Shown here in pieces: positions 10,925-22,772 of a stretch of 64,000 nucleotides of DNA. A program made the translations under genes and the position numbers. This DNA is from Chrysomallon squamiferum (taxonomy: Eukaryota > Mollusca > Gastropoda > Neomphalida > Peltospiridae). Below the pieces are notes generated by a model, which did not search any database, was not told the origin of the DNA, and was given only the letters and a program-made list of their open reading frames with translations. The first letter of the stretch is position 1, and each line of letters starts with the position of its first letter. Where the stretch lies: the NCBI GenBank assembly GCA_012295275.1, contig CM022665.1:19920150-19984149 (forward strand), in the 5' to 3' direction.

Positions 10925-11170
10925 TAGTTATGGCTACTAAACAAAGTCCATTGTGGCCAGTTTCAGATATTGTTTGTTCAAAGCATTGCACCAAACTCGC
11001 GGTTTTGACAAACACATTTCACCTCCAAATCAATATGTATTCACAGGTCAGAGGTCACAGAGAACCGACCTGACACGGCGGAGGAATACATCCGTGCTTC
11101 CCCGTGCCTGTTGGCGGGTTTGTGATACGTCAGTGACAAACAGACCGAGAATAATCCCTAATTTGTAAAC
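10925..11170 (+). promoter_or_regulatory. Unique island with a perfect DR1 nuclear-receptor site
   Basis: AGGTCA at 11045-11050 and AGGTCA at 11052-11057, separated by one G, form a perfect direct repeat with 1-bp spacing. RXR, HNF4 and COUP-TF family dimers bind such sites. The surrounding 240 bp are non-repetitive and GC-richer. Frames here show no protein family. Confidence 0.35.
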
Positions 11171-11523
11171 AGTTCACATCAAAATAAAATTTTGAACACT
11201 TTTCTAAAGATTTCACTTTCTTTCATTTTGATGCGTTTAGAAAAAAAACACACAAAAAACCCCAGCTAGGACTAAATAAATAAATACGTAAGTAAATAAA
11301 TGAATATATAAGTGAATAAATACATAAATATGTAAATAAATAAACAAATGAATAAACAAACAAAGAGAAAAAATAATAAATAAAAATAGAAATAAAAAAG
11401 AAAGAATAAGAAAAATACCAACAGCCAGAACGAACCATAATTAAATAATAACATTAAAACAACAACAACAAACTCGCAAACAAACATTAAGTAAATAAAT
11501 AAATAAATAAAATTATAATATCA

Positions 11524-11577
<54 letters not shown>

Positions 11578-12180
11578 TTTATGCAAACCAAAAACCAAAA
11601 CAACGGCAGTAAGAGCGACAATAACAACAACAATAAACAGCAACAATAACAACAATAAACAGCAACAATAATAACAATAAGAACAAATAAATACAAATAA
11701 AAATAATATAGATAAAGTAATCGAAAAATAGAAGAAGAACGTCAGAAAGAAAAAAAAAAAAAATAATATATATATATAACAAAGCAAACAGTAAAAAAGG
11801 TATTTGATATTAAGAGATATCTTACTAGTTGATTTACCACAAATTGATTGTTCTGTTTAAATTCTGTTACTAATAAAAAAATGTGTCTGGAAATCTCGTT
11901 TGGTTAGCTCTGCATGAAATTTCGCTGTGAAAAAACCCGGAAATACGTCATATTTTTGTCAAAAATGACGCCATCAATATAAAACTACAGTAAGAAACAT
12001 TTTCGTTATAGAATTCAAAACAAAATTAATAATAATAATTCGTAATTTTAATAACCAGCTATTTTCTAAATTTATTTATTTATTTGTTTATTTTACATGT
12101 ATTAATTTTTATAGCTATATATCACTTTTGGAAATTTTTCATATTTGATTAAAATATCATAGTTCGATGTTGTAGTAGTT
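11171..12180. repeat. AT-rich spacer with CA array
   Basis: AAAT-like units (11275-11350), a CA run of about 46 bp (11527-11572), AAC/AAT units (11600-11700), poly-A and TA (11751-11778). No gene seen. Confidence 0.85.
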
Positions 12181-12520
12181 GCTGAAATTTGCTTTGGGTA
12201 CATGGCAATCAGACGCAGGTAGGTGGGTTGAATATCCGTTATAATATTAGTCTGTTGAAGACAACAGCGCTGCCGAGACGACGTCAGACAACACTAACAC
12301 TTTGGCCATGGCCGTCACGTGCTGCCGTGAGCCGTCAGTGCGCATGTGCGAAATGTTACGCCGACGTTCAACAAGGAATCTGAGAGTGGACTGGCAGCGA
12401 TCACAAACAGACACGTCATTGCTACTGCGTCGTCTACGGTAACTCTTAGTACGGAAATGAGTCAGCGACGTCAACCGCACCTTCTTATAATAACAGACTC
12501 TTTGATGTGCATCACTATTT
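12181..12520. other. GC-richer unique island
   Basis: Non-repetitive DNA with several ACGTC cores and an overlapping pair of short frames on opposite strands. Neither has a recognisable family. Candidate regulatory element only. Confidence 0.25.
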
Positions 12521-12606
12521 TATGTAGTTGTTACTCAGCAATTCCGTGCATTTCAATACTTTTATTATGAAGAAAAATCAAAAGCAACAAGGAAACAGCT
12601 ACCCAG

Positions 12607-12639
<33 letters not shown>

Positions 12640-13341
12640 AGTATGTAAATAAAATAAAATAAAATAAAATTAAATTAAATTAAACAAAATAAAAAAAAAA
12701 TTATCTAAAAAACCTCCAACGAAACCGGCCAATAATGATAATAATAAAAATCCACATAAAAAAAAAAAAAAAAACAACAACAAACAAACAAACAAACAAA
12801 AACAACAAACAAACAAACAAACAAACAAACAAATAAATAAATAAATAAATAAATAAAAGTTGTTGAAATTTAAAATTCACACTTTATTTATAACTAAAAA
12901 GTACTGGATTTCGTCTTCAAATTTTTTTTATATATAAATAGGTGCAGTTTCTATTTAAATTATATATCCCCTTTCATTAGTAAACATAAAAAATTTACAA
13001 CTTTTTAAATCAGCAATAACTTAAAATTCTTATTTTAATCCCTCATATATACCTGATCTTTGTGTTTTGAAGTTAATACTGGATATAGAAACAAGCATTT
13101 CATAATAACATTGTCAGATAACTCTATGTACAAATGTCTGTATGACCAGTGACAACATTAATGAAATCATTTAATTTAACTAATCTTTTTAGAAAATACT
13201 GAATAATTATTGTTTTACAATACCATGTTGTGCTATGCCATACCATACCAGAAGATAATTAATACATACATAATACCAAGTCCAGCCAGACCATGCCATG
13301 TCAAACCAAACAGCTTGTTACATCTCCAAATTATCATAAAA

Positions 13342-13384
<43 letters not shown>

Positions 13385-13540
13385 CGAAAGAAAGAAAGAA
13401 AAAGGACAAAACAAAACGAAACAACAAGAAAACAAAAGAACCTCACAGCCCCCCCCCCAAAGACAACAAAAGAAAACAAAACAACTAGATTGAATACTGA
13501 AATTTTTTCCTTTGCATACTATTTATTATAGAAAATGTTT
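12521..13540. repeat. A-rich field with AAAC/AAAT arrays
   Basis: Poly-A 12609-12637, AAAAT units 12650-12670, AAAC then AAAT 12778-12857, and AAAT 13338-13382, with AT-rich unique DNA between. Confidence 0.85.
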
Positions 13541-14115
13541 ATTTATTATATAAATGCATTATAAAGGATATTTTTTTCACCTTTAAAGTTCATATATATA
13601 TATATTACAAAGAATATTCTATTGCTATATAAATATATATTACAGAAAATGTATTTTAATTAAACAAATATTTTTATGAACAATATAATTTCATTTTATT
13701 AATATATATTATAAATCTTCTTTTAATTACGATTTATTATTATAGAGAACATTTTCACTGGAAAAGGAATAGTATAGAGAATATCATTTTGCTGTATAAA
13801 TTAATGGGAGAGAACGTCATCCGGTTTTATCAGAGGAATTATTTTCTTCATATAACTTTATTATAGAGAACATCATGCTGTTAGATAAAATTGTAATAGT
13901 AGATATCTTTTCACTAAATAACTTTATTACAGAGAATATCTTTTCACTAAATAAAATTTATTATAGAGAAAAAAATTATTGTACAAATTTGTTATACAAA
14001 ATATATTTTCACTCTCTAAATATATCTTAGAGAATATTATTTCAGTATCAGAATTGTTTTTTTCACTTTCAAAATTTATCTTAGAGAAGATCTTTTCATT
14101 AAATAAAATTAAAGA
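13541..14115. repeat. Degenerate minisatellite with TTATAGAGAA core
   Basis: TTATAGAGAA followed by an A/T variant of TATCTTTTCACTAAATAAA recurs every 35-60 bp with many indels. An old array. Confidence 0.6.
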
Positions 14116-14298
14116 AAATATTATTTTATGAGTATGGTGAATATAAACAGTATTATTATTTATATAATAATGTATTTCCAGGGCTTTTCAAACAAAACGG
14201 TATGAGAAAATCAACTTGTGTTTCGTGCTTTAAATATAGAAAAGATAGATAGACAGACAGACAGACAGTTTAGATAGAATTTTTATATATATATATAT

Positions 14299-14360
<62 letters not shown>

Positions 14361-14480
14361 GTAGGTATAAAAGAATGAACAGAAAGATAATGTTTCTTGG
14401 TCTGTGTGACAGACAGTCAGACACACTGAGGATTGAATTAATAAATATTATTTATAGAGAGACAAAGTGATCAGATGGAT
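14116..14480. repeat. GATA/GACA array
   Basis: GATA/GACA units 14241-14270, TA 14285-14300, and a pure AGAT run 14301-14360. Confidence 0.92.
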
Positions 14481-15299
14481 GGAATGATGAAAATACTGAA
14501 ACTGTTTCCTGGTTTCAGCTGTGTTGTAAACAACGACGTTGACGTCTCTGTGAGAAGAAGAGTGTTGAATAAAATTTAACTTACAAACATGACCGATATC
14601 TCGGAGCAGAGAGAGAGACATGAGTTCGTATTTGTACAGAGAATAGCGACCATTTGTCCAAATATCTGCGCCAACAGAGCAGGCGAAATTTATGAATTTA
14701 TAGTCAGTCTGCGAAATTTTGTTCTGGTCCCCCTGCCCACCTGGCTCAGTGGGGAGGATGGGCGACGAGCGAAGGTATTTTACACTAATGAGACGATGAA
14801 CGGACATTTACTCACCTGCATTACTCAAATAGGAAGACGTTATCCACACAAATTTGTAAACAAACTTTAGATGTATTTGTCGAGAGCCCGAGTTTTCGAT
14901 CTGAACTTCCAGTAAACACTGGAACTGAGAGCTACATTTTACTGTTGTCGTTGATGATGATTTGATAGAAGCAGACGACAGTCACCTGCCGAGTGTGACG
15001 GAGGCTGCGTGGTTGAGATTAAAGAGCAGTTTTGTGTTTGAAGACCTCGCATAATAGTTTCATCACGTTTTAACATCGACTAGTTCTCTGCTTGTGTCAT
15101 ACAGAGATGTAGTAAGTTGCGTGTTAAACTCTGTGATATTACACCAGTGTATGTACTGATATTAAACACTGCGTGTTTTGATAGTACACACTGTGTATAT
15201 TAATATTACACACTATATGGTATGATACTACACACTACGTCAGGCAAGACTACACTTTATGCAATACAACACTGAATGACCATCATGTTTAAACAGTTC
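14481..15299. other. Unique upstream region of sim exon 1
   Basis: Largely non-repetitive, GC-richer DNA within 1 kb of the putative sim start. A 93-codon frame at 14589-14870 (+) and a 119-codon frame at 14448-14807 (-) overlap antiparallel. Neither shows a family signature or splice logic, so I do not call them genes. A string matching the pol III A box (TGGCTCAGTGG, 14742-14752) has no B box downstream. From 15120 to 15240 an ACACACT-centred degenerate repeat appears. Confidence 0.4.
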
Positions 15300-15530
15300 T
15301 AGCACTGACCATCATCTTCTCTCTGGTTTCTGACATCACCTCCCGCTGGATTGGCTTCCATCAAACTTTCACTTTCTTCTTGACAGTAGGATGAACCAAG
15401 GCGCCCGTTCAGGCCGCTAGGCGGCGCTTTTCTTGAACAACTTGTGGTTGAATAACGTGCAAGACTTAGACGTTGGACGTATGTGGAGAAAACTGAATAG
15501 CGCTGTAGTGTGAGACACGCGGTGGTTTTA
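15300..15530 (+). promoter_or_regulatory. Putative sim promoter and 5' UTR
   Basis: A unique GC-richer stretch directly before the exon 1 ATG. It holds a CTCF-like site (15414-15427) and an ACGTG in TAACGTG context (15455-15459). An in-frame TAG at 15498-15500 precedes the ATG at 15531, so that ATG is the first possible start in its frame. No TATA box is visible, and the transcription start cannot be placed. Confidence 0.45.
15414..15427 (+). promoter_or_regulatory. CTCF-like motif near sim exon 1
   Basis: CCGCTAGGCGGCGC fits the CTCF core CCRSNAGRKGGCRS at all but one position (C where K is expected). It lies about 110 bp upstream of the start codon, a common place for promoter CTCF sites. 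Confidence 0.4.
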
Positions 15531-15842
15531 ATGGATCTCCCAGAAATCAGGTAAGCGTTTTTTTTTTTCCTTGTTGTGAGTAGTGAGTAAGGAACGTGCT
15601 CGCTGTACGTGGTACCCGCCAGTCTTCGAGATTTAGACTGTTACGTGGGATCCGTGCAGTCTGTCAATACGCAAATTGTTTCTACACATTCACCCAACAC
15701 CGTCTCGCCGATACGAACGTGCATACTTGTGTCCGTACGTGCATACTTGCGTCCGTACGTGCGTCAAGCGCTTTGTTCACTAAACGGGATTTTCAAATAG
15801 CAGTAAGAAGAAGCAGGAATCACGACACGCTGGTATAACGTG
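15455..15842 (+). promoter_or_regulatory. Cluster of eight ACGTG sites (Sim/Tango, CME-like) around exon 1
   Basis: ACGTG cores lie at 15455, 15594, 15607, 15643, 15717, 15737, 15757 and 15838. Four are the full CNS-midline-element form TACGTG (15606, 15642, 15736, 15756). Three fall in a 20-bp tandem repeat, ACGTGCATACTTGYGTCCGT, from about 15717 to 15761. Between them, 15669-15680 reads on the minus strand AACAATTTGCGT: a SOX core followed by a one-mismatch POU octamer. In Drosophila, Sim/Tango, POU (Drifter) and SOX proteins act together on midline enhancers, and sim regulates itself. HIF/ARNT complexes also bind RCGTG, so an oxygen-response role is an alternative. All eight are in the same orientation. 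Confidence 0.5.
15531..15550 (+). CDS. sim: sim exon 1 (start codon, 6 codons + 2 nt)
   Basis: ATG GAT CTC CCA GAA ATC AG, then a strong donor CAG|GTAAGC at 15551. It encodes MDLPEI plus two bases of an Arg codon. It was chosen as exon 1 because its phase (2) is exactly what exon 2 and exon 3 need: AG+A gives Arg with exon 2, and AG+G gives Arg when exon 2 is skipped, and both joins stay open into the bHLH. An in-frame stop lies 31 bp upstream. Sim proteins in flies and vertebrates usually start at the MKEKSK methionine encoded in exon 3, so a longer N-terminus is unusual. The call is inference from phase, donor strength and promoter-like context, since 20 nt alone carry little information. 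Confidence 0.6.
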
Positions 15843-16021
15843 AGGACGACGTCAGCATCTTCATAAATCACGCTGCGCCGTCATTCACAACAGCGTATTT
15901 TACGGAATAATTCATTAGTGAGTTTACTTAACAAATTCTGTTAAACTGTTTTAGTTGTCCTTAAATTTATATCAGTTTGACTTCTGTAATTGAAACAACA
16001 ACAACAACAGTTTCAGTTATA

Positions 16022-16081
<60 letters not shown>

Positions 16082-16219
16082 TTTTTAAAATTATTTATTC
16101 GTCCACCTTTTTATTTGTTTTTCTTTAATTTTTCCTGTCTTTCTTTCGTTCTTTTTATTTTTTAATATTTTTTTATCTATTAGATGTTTACAGAGTATTC
16201 CTAATGTTAAACAGCGACG

Positions 16220-16282
<63 letters not shown>

Positions 16283-16600
16283 TAACAACAACACCAACAC
16301 CATTCTTTCTTCCTTTCTTCCTTTACTTCTTTATTTATTTATTTATCTGTTAGAGGTTTAAGAAGTATTCTTAGTGGTAAACAGTGACGTGGTGAGACAA
16401 GCGGATTAGTAACAGTGACACGCGGAGATAGCGCTGTGTTGTGTTTTTTAATTAACATTTTTATTTTTGTTTAAAACTTTTTCTTTAAAACTCACACATA
16501 CATCTGAAGAAGTCATTAAACAATTTTTTTTTTTTAATTTTTGTATTATTAAGTTTTATATTTATTTTACAAGTCTTCTTTGACAAAGTGATTGTGATTT
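15843..16600. repeat. Two AAT arrays with duplicated flanks
   Basis: AAT runs 16022-16081 and 16222-16279. Sequence before the second array (about 16180-16222, ending GCGACGTGG) recurs at about 16350-16392 (ending GTGACGTGG) with substitutions, so a segment of about 170 bp was duplicated. Confidence 0.8.
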
Positions 16601-17800
16601 CATATTTTATAACTTAAAAGTTGTAAATTATTACTTTTTGGTTGTTGTTGTTTACATTGGTTTCTGTCTTATGGAACTCAAACACACATTTAGAAATAAT
16701 TCAATAATAATTTCAGTTGTGGAATTTGTTATTTCTATGCGTTTTTATATTTATAAAGTTATAGCGTTTATTAAATGACTTAAAATAAAATAAAATACAA
16801 TAAAATAAATAATAAATTAATAATAGTTATATTATAATATATATAATAGTTATTATTATTATCATTATTATGAATGCTGAAAATTCGTTATTTAATATTT
16901 ATTTTGTTAAAATATGAAATTATTTAATGAATAATATAATTTATTATTTTAGTACTTTATCATTAAAACGTGAAAAAAAATCATTTGTTTGTATTTATGT
17001 TTTTCATTAGTTTCTTCGTTCTTGTAAATAATTATTTTGCTATATAAAAAATATTTAGTAAATTTTATTAATTGTATCTGTTTATTTGTATTTAACTTAA
17101 AATTGTTTTTTATTAAAACTGTTTCGTTTTTCTTTTATTAAAATAATCTCAACTTTAATTTTTTAATTTTTTATTTGCTTTTTAATCATAAATTAATTAT
17201 TGTGAAATTAATAGTTTAAATTTTTTTTTATTTTACTTAAAAGTTTACAGTAAAATTTTGATTTGAGCTGTTTAAATATATATTTTTTATTATTATTATT
17301 ATTTATTTAATGTTTCACTTTGGAAGTCTGGATAAAACAACAAACCAAGATTTAAAAAAATGATTACTTGCTAGGTTTTTAAACACTTTAGAATCTGTTC
17401 AAGTCAAATAAAAAAATATCTCTCTAGAAAGTTATGAAAATTATTGTTTAAAGTGATTTTTGTATTTGTTCTGGCGTTATTATTGTTCCTTCGTTTTTAA
17501 AATTACATTTAAAACTAAAAATACAGAGGTTTAAAATGATTTCAGATTCATCTCGTTTCCGTTTATTAGTTTAGAAAACAATAATAATAAAGATGTTTAA
17601 TAAATAATTTTTGAAAAGGTATTTTTTTATCATAAATTTTAGTACAATTATTATATAACAAAATAAAAAAAATTATATAACTATATATATATTTATTATA
17701 AAATTTGAAATATTTGTTTATGATAAAATATAAAACATTTTTTTTAGAGAAACAATTCAGAGATATAAGATAAAAGTTAAGAACAAAGTTTATAAGAGAA
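16601..17800. other. Extremely AT-rich unique DNA
   Basis: No long array and no gene. Short A/T runs only. A replication- or matrix-attachment role is conceivable but nothing specific shows it. Confidence 0.5.
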
Positions 17801-18039
17801 GAGTTGACAGTTGACAGTTTTTACCACAGATGTTTTCATTTCACTTCTTCTCGTTCAGCTGGGTGTGGCTGGTGGGTGTGTATGACGTTTTGTGTGACAC
17901 CTTACACCCAGCGCACAATTAACCAATTTACTTCACAAAGACTCAACCAGATCACGTTTAATTCACCAGTTTATTTTCAGTAGTTTTACATTTCAATTTA
18001 CTTTACAATGAATTAAACCTATTAGTTAAACTAATAATA

Positions 18040-18071
<32 letters not shown>

Positions 18072-18082
18072 GAATAATAATA

Positions 18083-18117
<35 letters not shown>

Positions 18118-18780
18118 GTAACTATATATTCAACAGCTTTAAATTTTACAAATTACTTTACAATGTATTAAACATAACTTCACAATTAATAGTTTTACTT
18201 TTTATAGTTAGTTTAGAAAGAATTAAATATGTTACTTTTAGCGTATTACTTTACATTTAGTCATTTAACATTTTAAAAATTACTAAAAAAGTAGAAAATA
18301 TGTCAGATTTAAAGCATAATTTTATTTAAGTTTTGCATTTTACAAATGACTTTACAGGGAATTAAATATATTACTTTTAACATATTGCTTTACATTTAAT
18401 AATTTAACATTTTGAAAATTATGAAATATATCAGATTTAAATCATAACTTCACATTTAAGTTTCACATTTAATAGATGTAAGAACAATGGCATGTAATTG
18501 TTTGTTCACTACATATCTAGTTTTTAAATCTATTAAATGTAAAAGGTAAAAGTAAAGTTACGTTTTTAAAATTGATAATTATATTTTGCTGGTCTCTTTA
18601 CCCTGAGTTTTAATGAACTTTTGAAATGTTTATGTTATCTTACTATTTAACTTTATATTAATAATCTTCATACTGCCTGAATTCCATTTAGCCGATTTGC
18701 TTTCGTGCTTGGCATATTTAGAGAAAGTTTATTCACGATCTAAATCATATCTTACAAATATAAAACATATTTTAAAAACT
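17801..18780. repeat. AAT array and degenerate AT-rich repeats
   Basis: AAT 18029-18115 with AGA and ATA interruptions, then a degenerate repeat built on ACTTTACA and TTTAACATTT to about 18480. A small unique island at 17815-17960. Confidence 0.75.
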
Positions 18781-19480
18781 GTGAAAATAATAACTTCAGC
18801 ATACAAAAATACAGAAATTTTATACAGATAACAATTTCGTATGTAATAAATTGTGTAGTGTTTATAGATAACGATTTTTGCCACAAACGCTTACGTGCAG
18901 ACAAGAACTAGCATGGTGTATATGATAATTTTACATACAGTTATAGACAAGAAAGTATATAGTCTATAAAGATAATTTCATACAGACATCCATACGTACA
19001 GATAAGAAATTGATAGTGTATACAGATAATAATTTCATACACGTACACAAACATGCGCGCGCACTTATAAACAAGAAATTGTTTATACAATTATTTTACA
19101 TATTCATACATACATACAAAAAGACAAGAAACTGTGTAGTATATATACATATATATATAATAATTTTATAGAAATATATATACATACAGACAATAAACTG
19201 TATTGCTTGTGCAGGTTTTATACGTAGACAGAAAATTGTTTTGTGTATATAGATAATAACTTTATACCTACATATGTACATACAGACTACAATAAACAGA
19301 TAATGCTTTTACACACACATACGTATGCACAGACACAAAATGTATATAGCGTATATATATATAGTAATTTCACGCAAACGTGCACACACTCAGAAAAGAA
19401 ATTACATAATACACTTAGATGGTAATTTCATACATATGAAGAAATTGTCCATATAATAATTCAACACACACACACACACA
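18781..19480. repeat. Degenerate minisatellite with ATAATTTCATACA core
   Basis: A unit of roughly 50-60 bp (GATAATAATTTCATACA, ACATACA, AGAAATTG) recurs about ten times with strong decay, ending in a CA run (19464-19484). Confidence 0.6.
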
Positions 19481-19960
19481 CACGGGCATACATACGTGTT
19501 TTTTTATATATATGAGAATGTTGTACGAGTTACGTCGACACAAAACAGGTTAATAACGAGGCTGTGTTTGCCATACCTCGCGCTGTGTCGATGACGACGG
19601 CAGATGTTTACCTCTCAGACTGTTTACAAATACGTTATTCTTCTTTACACAATGTCAGATTGTGAAAAACTTTATTTCAAACGAGGCTTTTCCTTGAAAA
19701 CATTCCCAAACCGAGAGAAATATAATTTCCATTTATGAAATGCACTGAGATGTTGTGTGAGAAATGTCGTAGCATTTCCTGGTATGTCAGACGTCTCCGT
19801 TCACGTATGCGTGCGGCTACGTCGGCCACATTGTCATATATACGAAAACTACGACATCGTCTTCTTATAACGCTCGTTGTCAACACAGATACAGCAAAGA
19901 ATCAACAAAGAGATGTTTGTCGGCTGAGACAAGATTAAGGAAAAACAAAGCAGTGAAGTT
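19481..19960. promoter_or_regulatory. GC-richer unique island
   Basis: Non-repetitive, many CpG and ACGTC cores, overlapping short frames without family signature. Candidate intronic enhancer; no direct evidence. Confidence 0.25.
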
Positions 19961-20348
19961 TTAAACATGAGTTTTAACAATACACTTAGTTAATTTTATT
20001 TTATTTAAAACCTATTATTATTACTTCTTTATTTTTCTCCGTTTTGAATGAGTGAGTAAATATTTAATAATAAAAAAAGACAACACATCTGTTGTTGTGT
20101 TTATGTGATTAGTGAAATCTGTCATTTGCATGTATAAGAAATCTAATTGCTTTTAAACGTCTTTAACAAACCTGTTATTAGTGTATGTTCTCTTTATCTA
20201 GAAAACAAACAGCGGTTTTGTCAACATCGTCACTGCAGAACACAACACCAACACTGGTTTCCTCTCTAGCTGTTTTTATCTCAGTCTTTGTGAAAAAGTT
20301 GAAAATACATATATACATACACACATACATAAGTATATATATATAGTC

Positions 20349-20379
<31 letters not shown>

Positions 20380-21376
20380 CATACACACATACACAGATAC
20401 CCATATACGCACATACACCTACACACATACATATAGATACGTACATACATAAATACAACATCACATATACACATAATACACATATACACATACAAAACAT
20501 ATACATACATACAAACACAAATAAATACACACACACATAATTTTCAAACAATAAAATATTAAGTTTACACAAACATCGTACAATAAACACTGATGATAAA
20601 CACTGAAATAAAATTTGAAAATACTTTTAGTCTTCAGTAATAAAGTTATTTTTATGAACTGTTTTAAAACTTTTAGCTGAAACTGAAGTTTGTATATAAA
20701 AACATTTCTCAGATTATTTCATTTTTTATTTTCTGTCACTTTTTGGTTTACTGTGATGGTGTTTGACATGTAGTTAGTTAAGCTTAGTGACTGGCCACTA
20801 GTAAATAGAGATAGTGACTAAAATTGGTTACTTCTGATTTGTGAAGAATAGTAGAAGTTAATAGTGATTGTTGTTGGGTGATGGGTGACGGGTGACAGGT
20901 GAATATCAGGATGTATTTAACGCAAGAGACTGGAGTCTTCTTCTTCCTTTCGTTCTCTTGTTGACTAAATGTCAAGGACAACAGTGACTATGAAAGATTC
21001 TGTTCTCTGTAGATCACTTCTTGTGCCATACAGCTTCTTCTGGAGAGTTGTTGTAGTTGTCCAGGTAGTCTGTCTCTGCTGCTGTAGGTTTATGCTGTTT
21101 TGGATGATACATCTGCTTCTCCATAGGAGATAACAGCTATTTGATGTGTGCTATTGTGGTCTGTTAGAATACGCAGTGCGGCCTAATACTTCTGACTTCA
21201 AGGTTTCTGTTAAGGTTACCTAACTTTAAGTCCATATCTGTCTAGCCTCTGCCCAATGACCAGTGCAGCATGTGTGCCCGTAACAGAAGCCAAAGCTGCT
21301 GCTGGCACTACTGTTTGGACCATCGAGACGTACAAACACCCTCACCACGACAAGGAACGAACTATGAAGGGGACGT
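19961..21376. other. Spacer with ATAC array
   Basis: AT-rich DNA, then ATAC/CACATA repeats (about 20300-20535, pure ATAC 20350-20385), then unique moderately GC DNA to 21376. Frames are short and unmatched. An octamer ATTTGCAT lies at 20124-20131. Confidence 0.6.
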
Positions 21377-21645
21377 GAAGAAGTGATACTGAGTTTTGTT
21401 GTATCAGCTGTCAGAACTGATGACACAAAACATATTTCTCACTTTTCTTTATATTTTCCAGGATTTCTTTTTCTCAGAAATCACAATTAAACAACATGTT
21501 TAAACACGCGAAGAAGTGATATTGCGTTGTATCCGTGGTCAGTCAGCTGACACAAAACATATTTGTCTCTTTTATTATTATTATCTTTCTTTCAATGATA
21601 TCTTTTCCTCAGAAATAACAGTTAAACTACATATGTAAACACGTT
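21377..21645. repeat. Tandem duplication of about 133 bp
   Basis: GAAGAAGTGATA starts copies at 21377 and 21510. Both continue through GACACAAAACATATTT, a T/C-rich part, CTCAGAAAT and end in TAAACACG or TAAACACGTT. Several substitutions and indels separate them. Confidence 0.75.
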
Positions 21646-21699
21646 AGGAAATTAATAATTTTGCTGGTAAATAATATGAATATCTGTACAAAAGACTGA

Positions 21700-22535
21700 A
21701 ACAAAGTTTGATAGATAGATAGACTGATAGATAGACAGATAGACTGATAGATAGACTGATTGATAAATAGATAATTAATACAAAGTTAACAGTTCTTTAC
21801 TGATAGTTAATATAAACCCGTGCACAGTTAGTAATTTTACTGATAAATAGTTCACATAAACTTGTGTTTAAACTTAATAGTTTTACTGATAAATGGTTAA
21901 TATAAACGTATACAAAGTTAATATTCTACTAATAAATAGTTAATATAAACATGTATAAAGTTAATAGTTTCACTGATAAATAGTCAATATAGAGTTGTGT
22001 ATAAATTTAATAGTTTCATAGATAAACACTTAATATAAACATCTGTACAAAGACAGTAGTTTCACCAATAAATAGTTAATATAAACATGTATAAAGTTAA
22101 TAGTTTTACTGATAAATAGTTAATATAGACTTGTGTATAAAATTAATAGGTTTACTGATAAATAGTTAATATAAACATGTATAAAGTTAATAGTTTTACT
22201 GATAAATAGTTAATACAAACATCTGCACAAAGATAATAGTTAATATAAATAGGTAATACTGATAAATAGTTAATATAAACATCTGTACAAAGTTACTACT
22301 TTCACTGATAAATAGTTAATATAAACATCTGTACAAAGTTAATAGGTTTACTGATAAATAGTTAATATAAACATCTGTACAAAGTTATTACTTTCACTGA
22401 TAAATAGTTAATATAAACATCTGTACAAAGTTACTACTTTCACTGATAAATAGTTAATATAAACACCTGTACAAAGTTAATAGTTTTACTGATAAATAGT
22501 TAATGTAAACTTGTGTTTAAAGTTAATGACAAATA
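21700..22535. repeat. Minisatellite, unit 46 bp, about 16 copies
   Basis: After GATA/GACT units (21708-21775), the unit GATAAATAGTTAATATAAAC plus a variable ATCTGTACAAAGTTAATAGT and TTTACT part repeats to 22530. The best copies, 22261-22500, keep an exact 46-bp period. Confidence 0.9.
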
Positions 22536-22732
22536 ATTGATGTTGCTCAGTTGTTTGATGTTGTCATTGCTACCACACTACAGTTTATTCAGAACAAATG
22601 TCCAGAGAGTGCGTTGTGGACGCTGTTGTCTGCAGTCACCGATGTTCAGTGTTTGCTGCTCGGTAACAGTTGAGGGGGGAGTAGATGGACAGGTAACACA
22701 GACTGTTACGTGCGCATACGGAGAAAATGACG

Positions 22733-22772
<40 letters not shown>

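Noticed and set aside
14742-14752. Exact pol III A-box string TGGCTCAGTGG
   Set aside because: No B box at a workable distance, so not called as a tRNA or SINE.
14448-14870. 93-codon + frame and 119-codon - frame in unique DNA
   Set aside because: They mirror each other, have no family signature and no splice context; kept only as a note in the upstream region.
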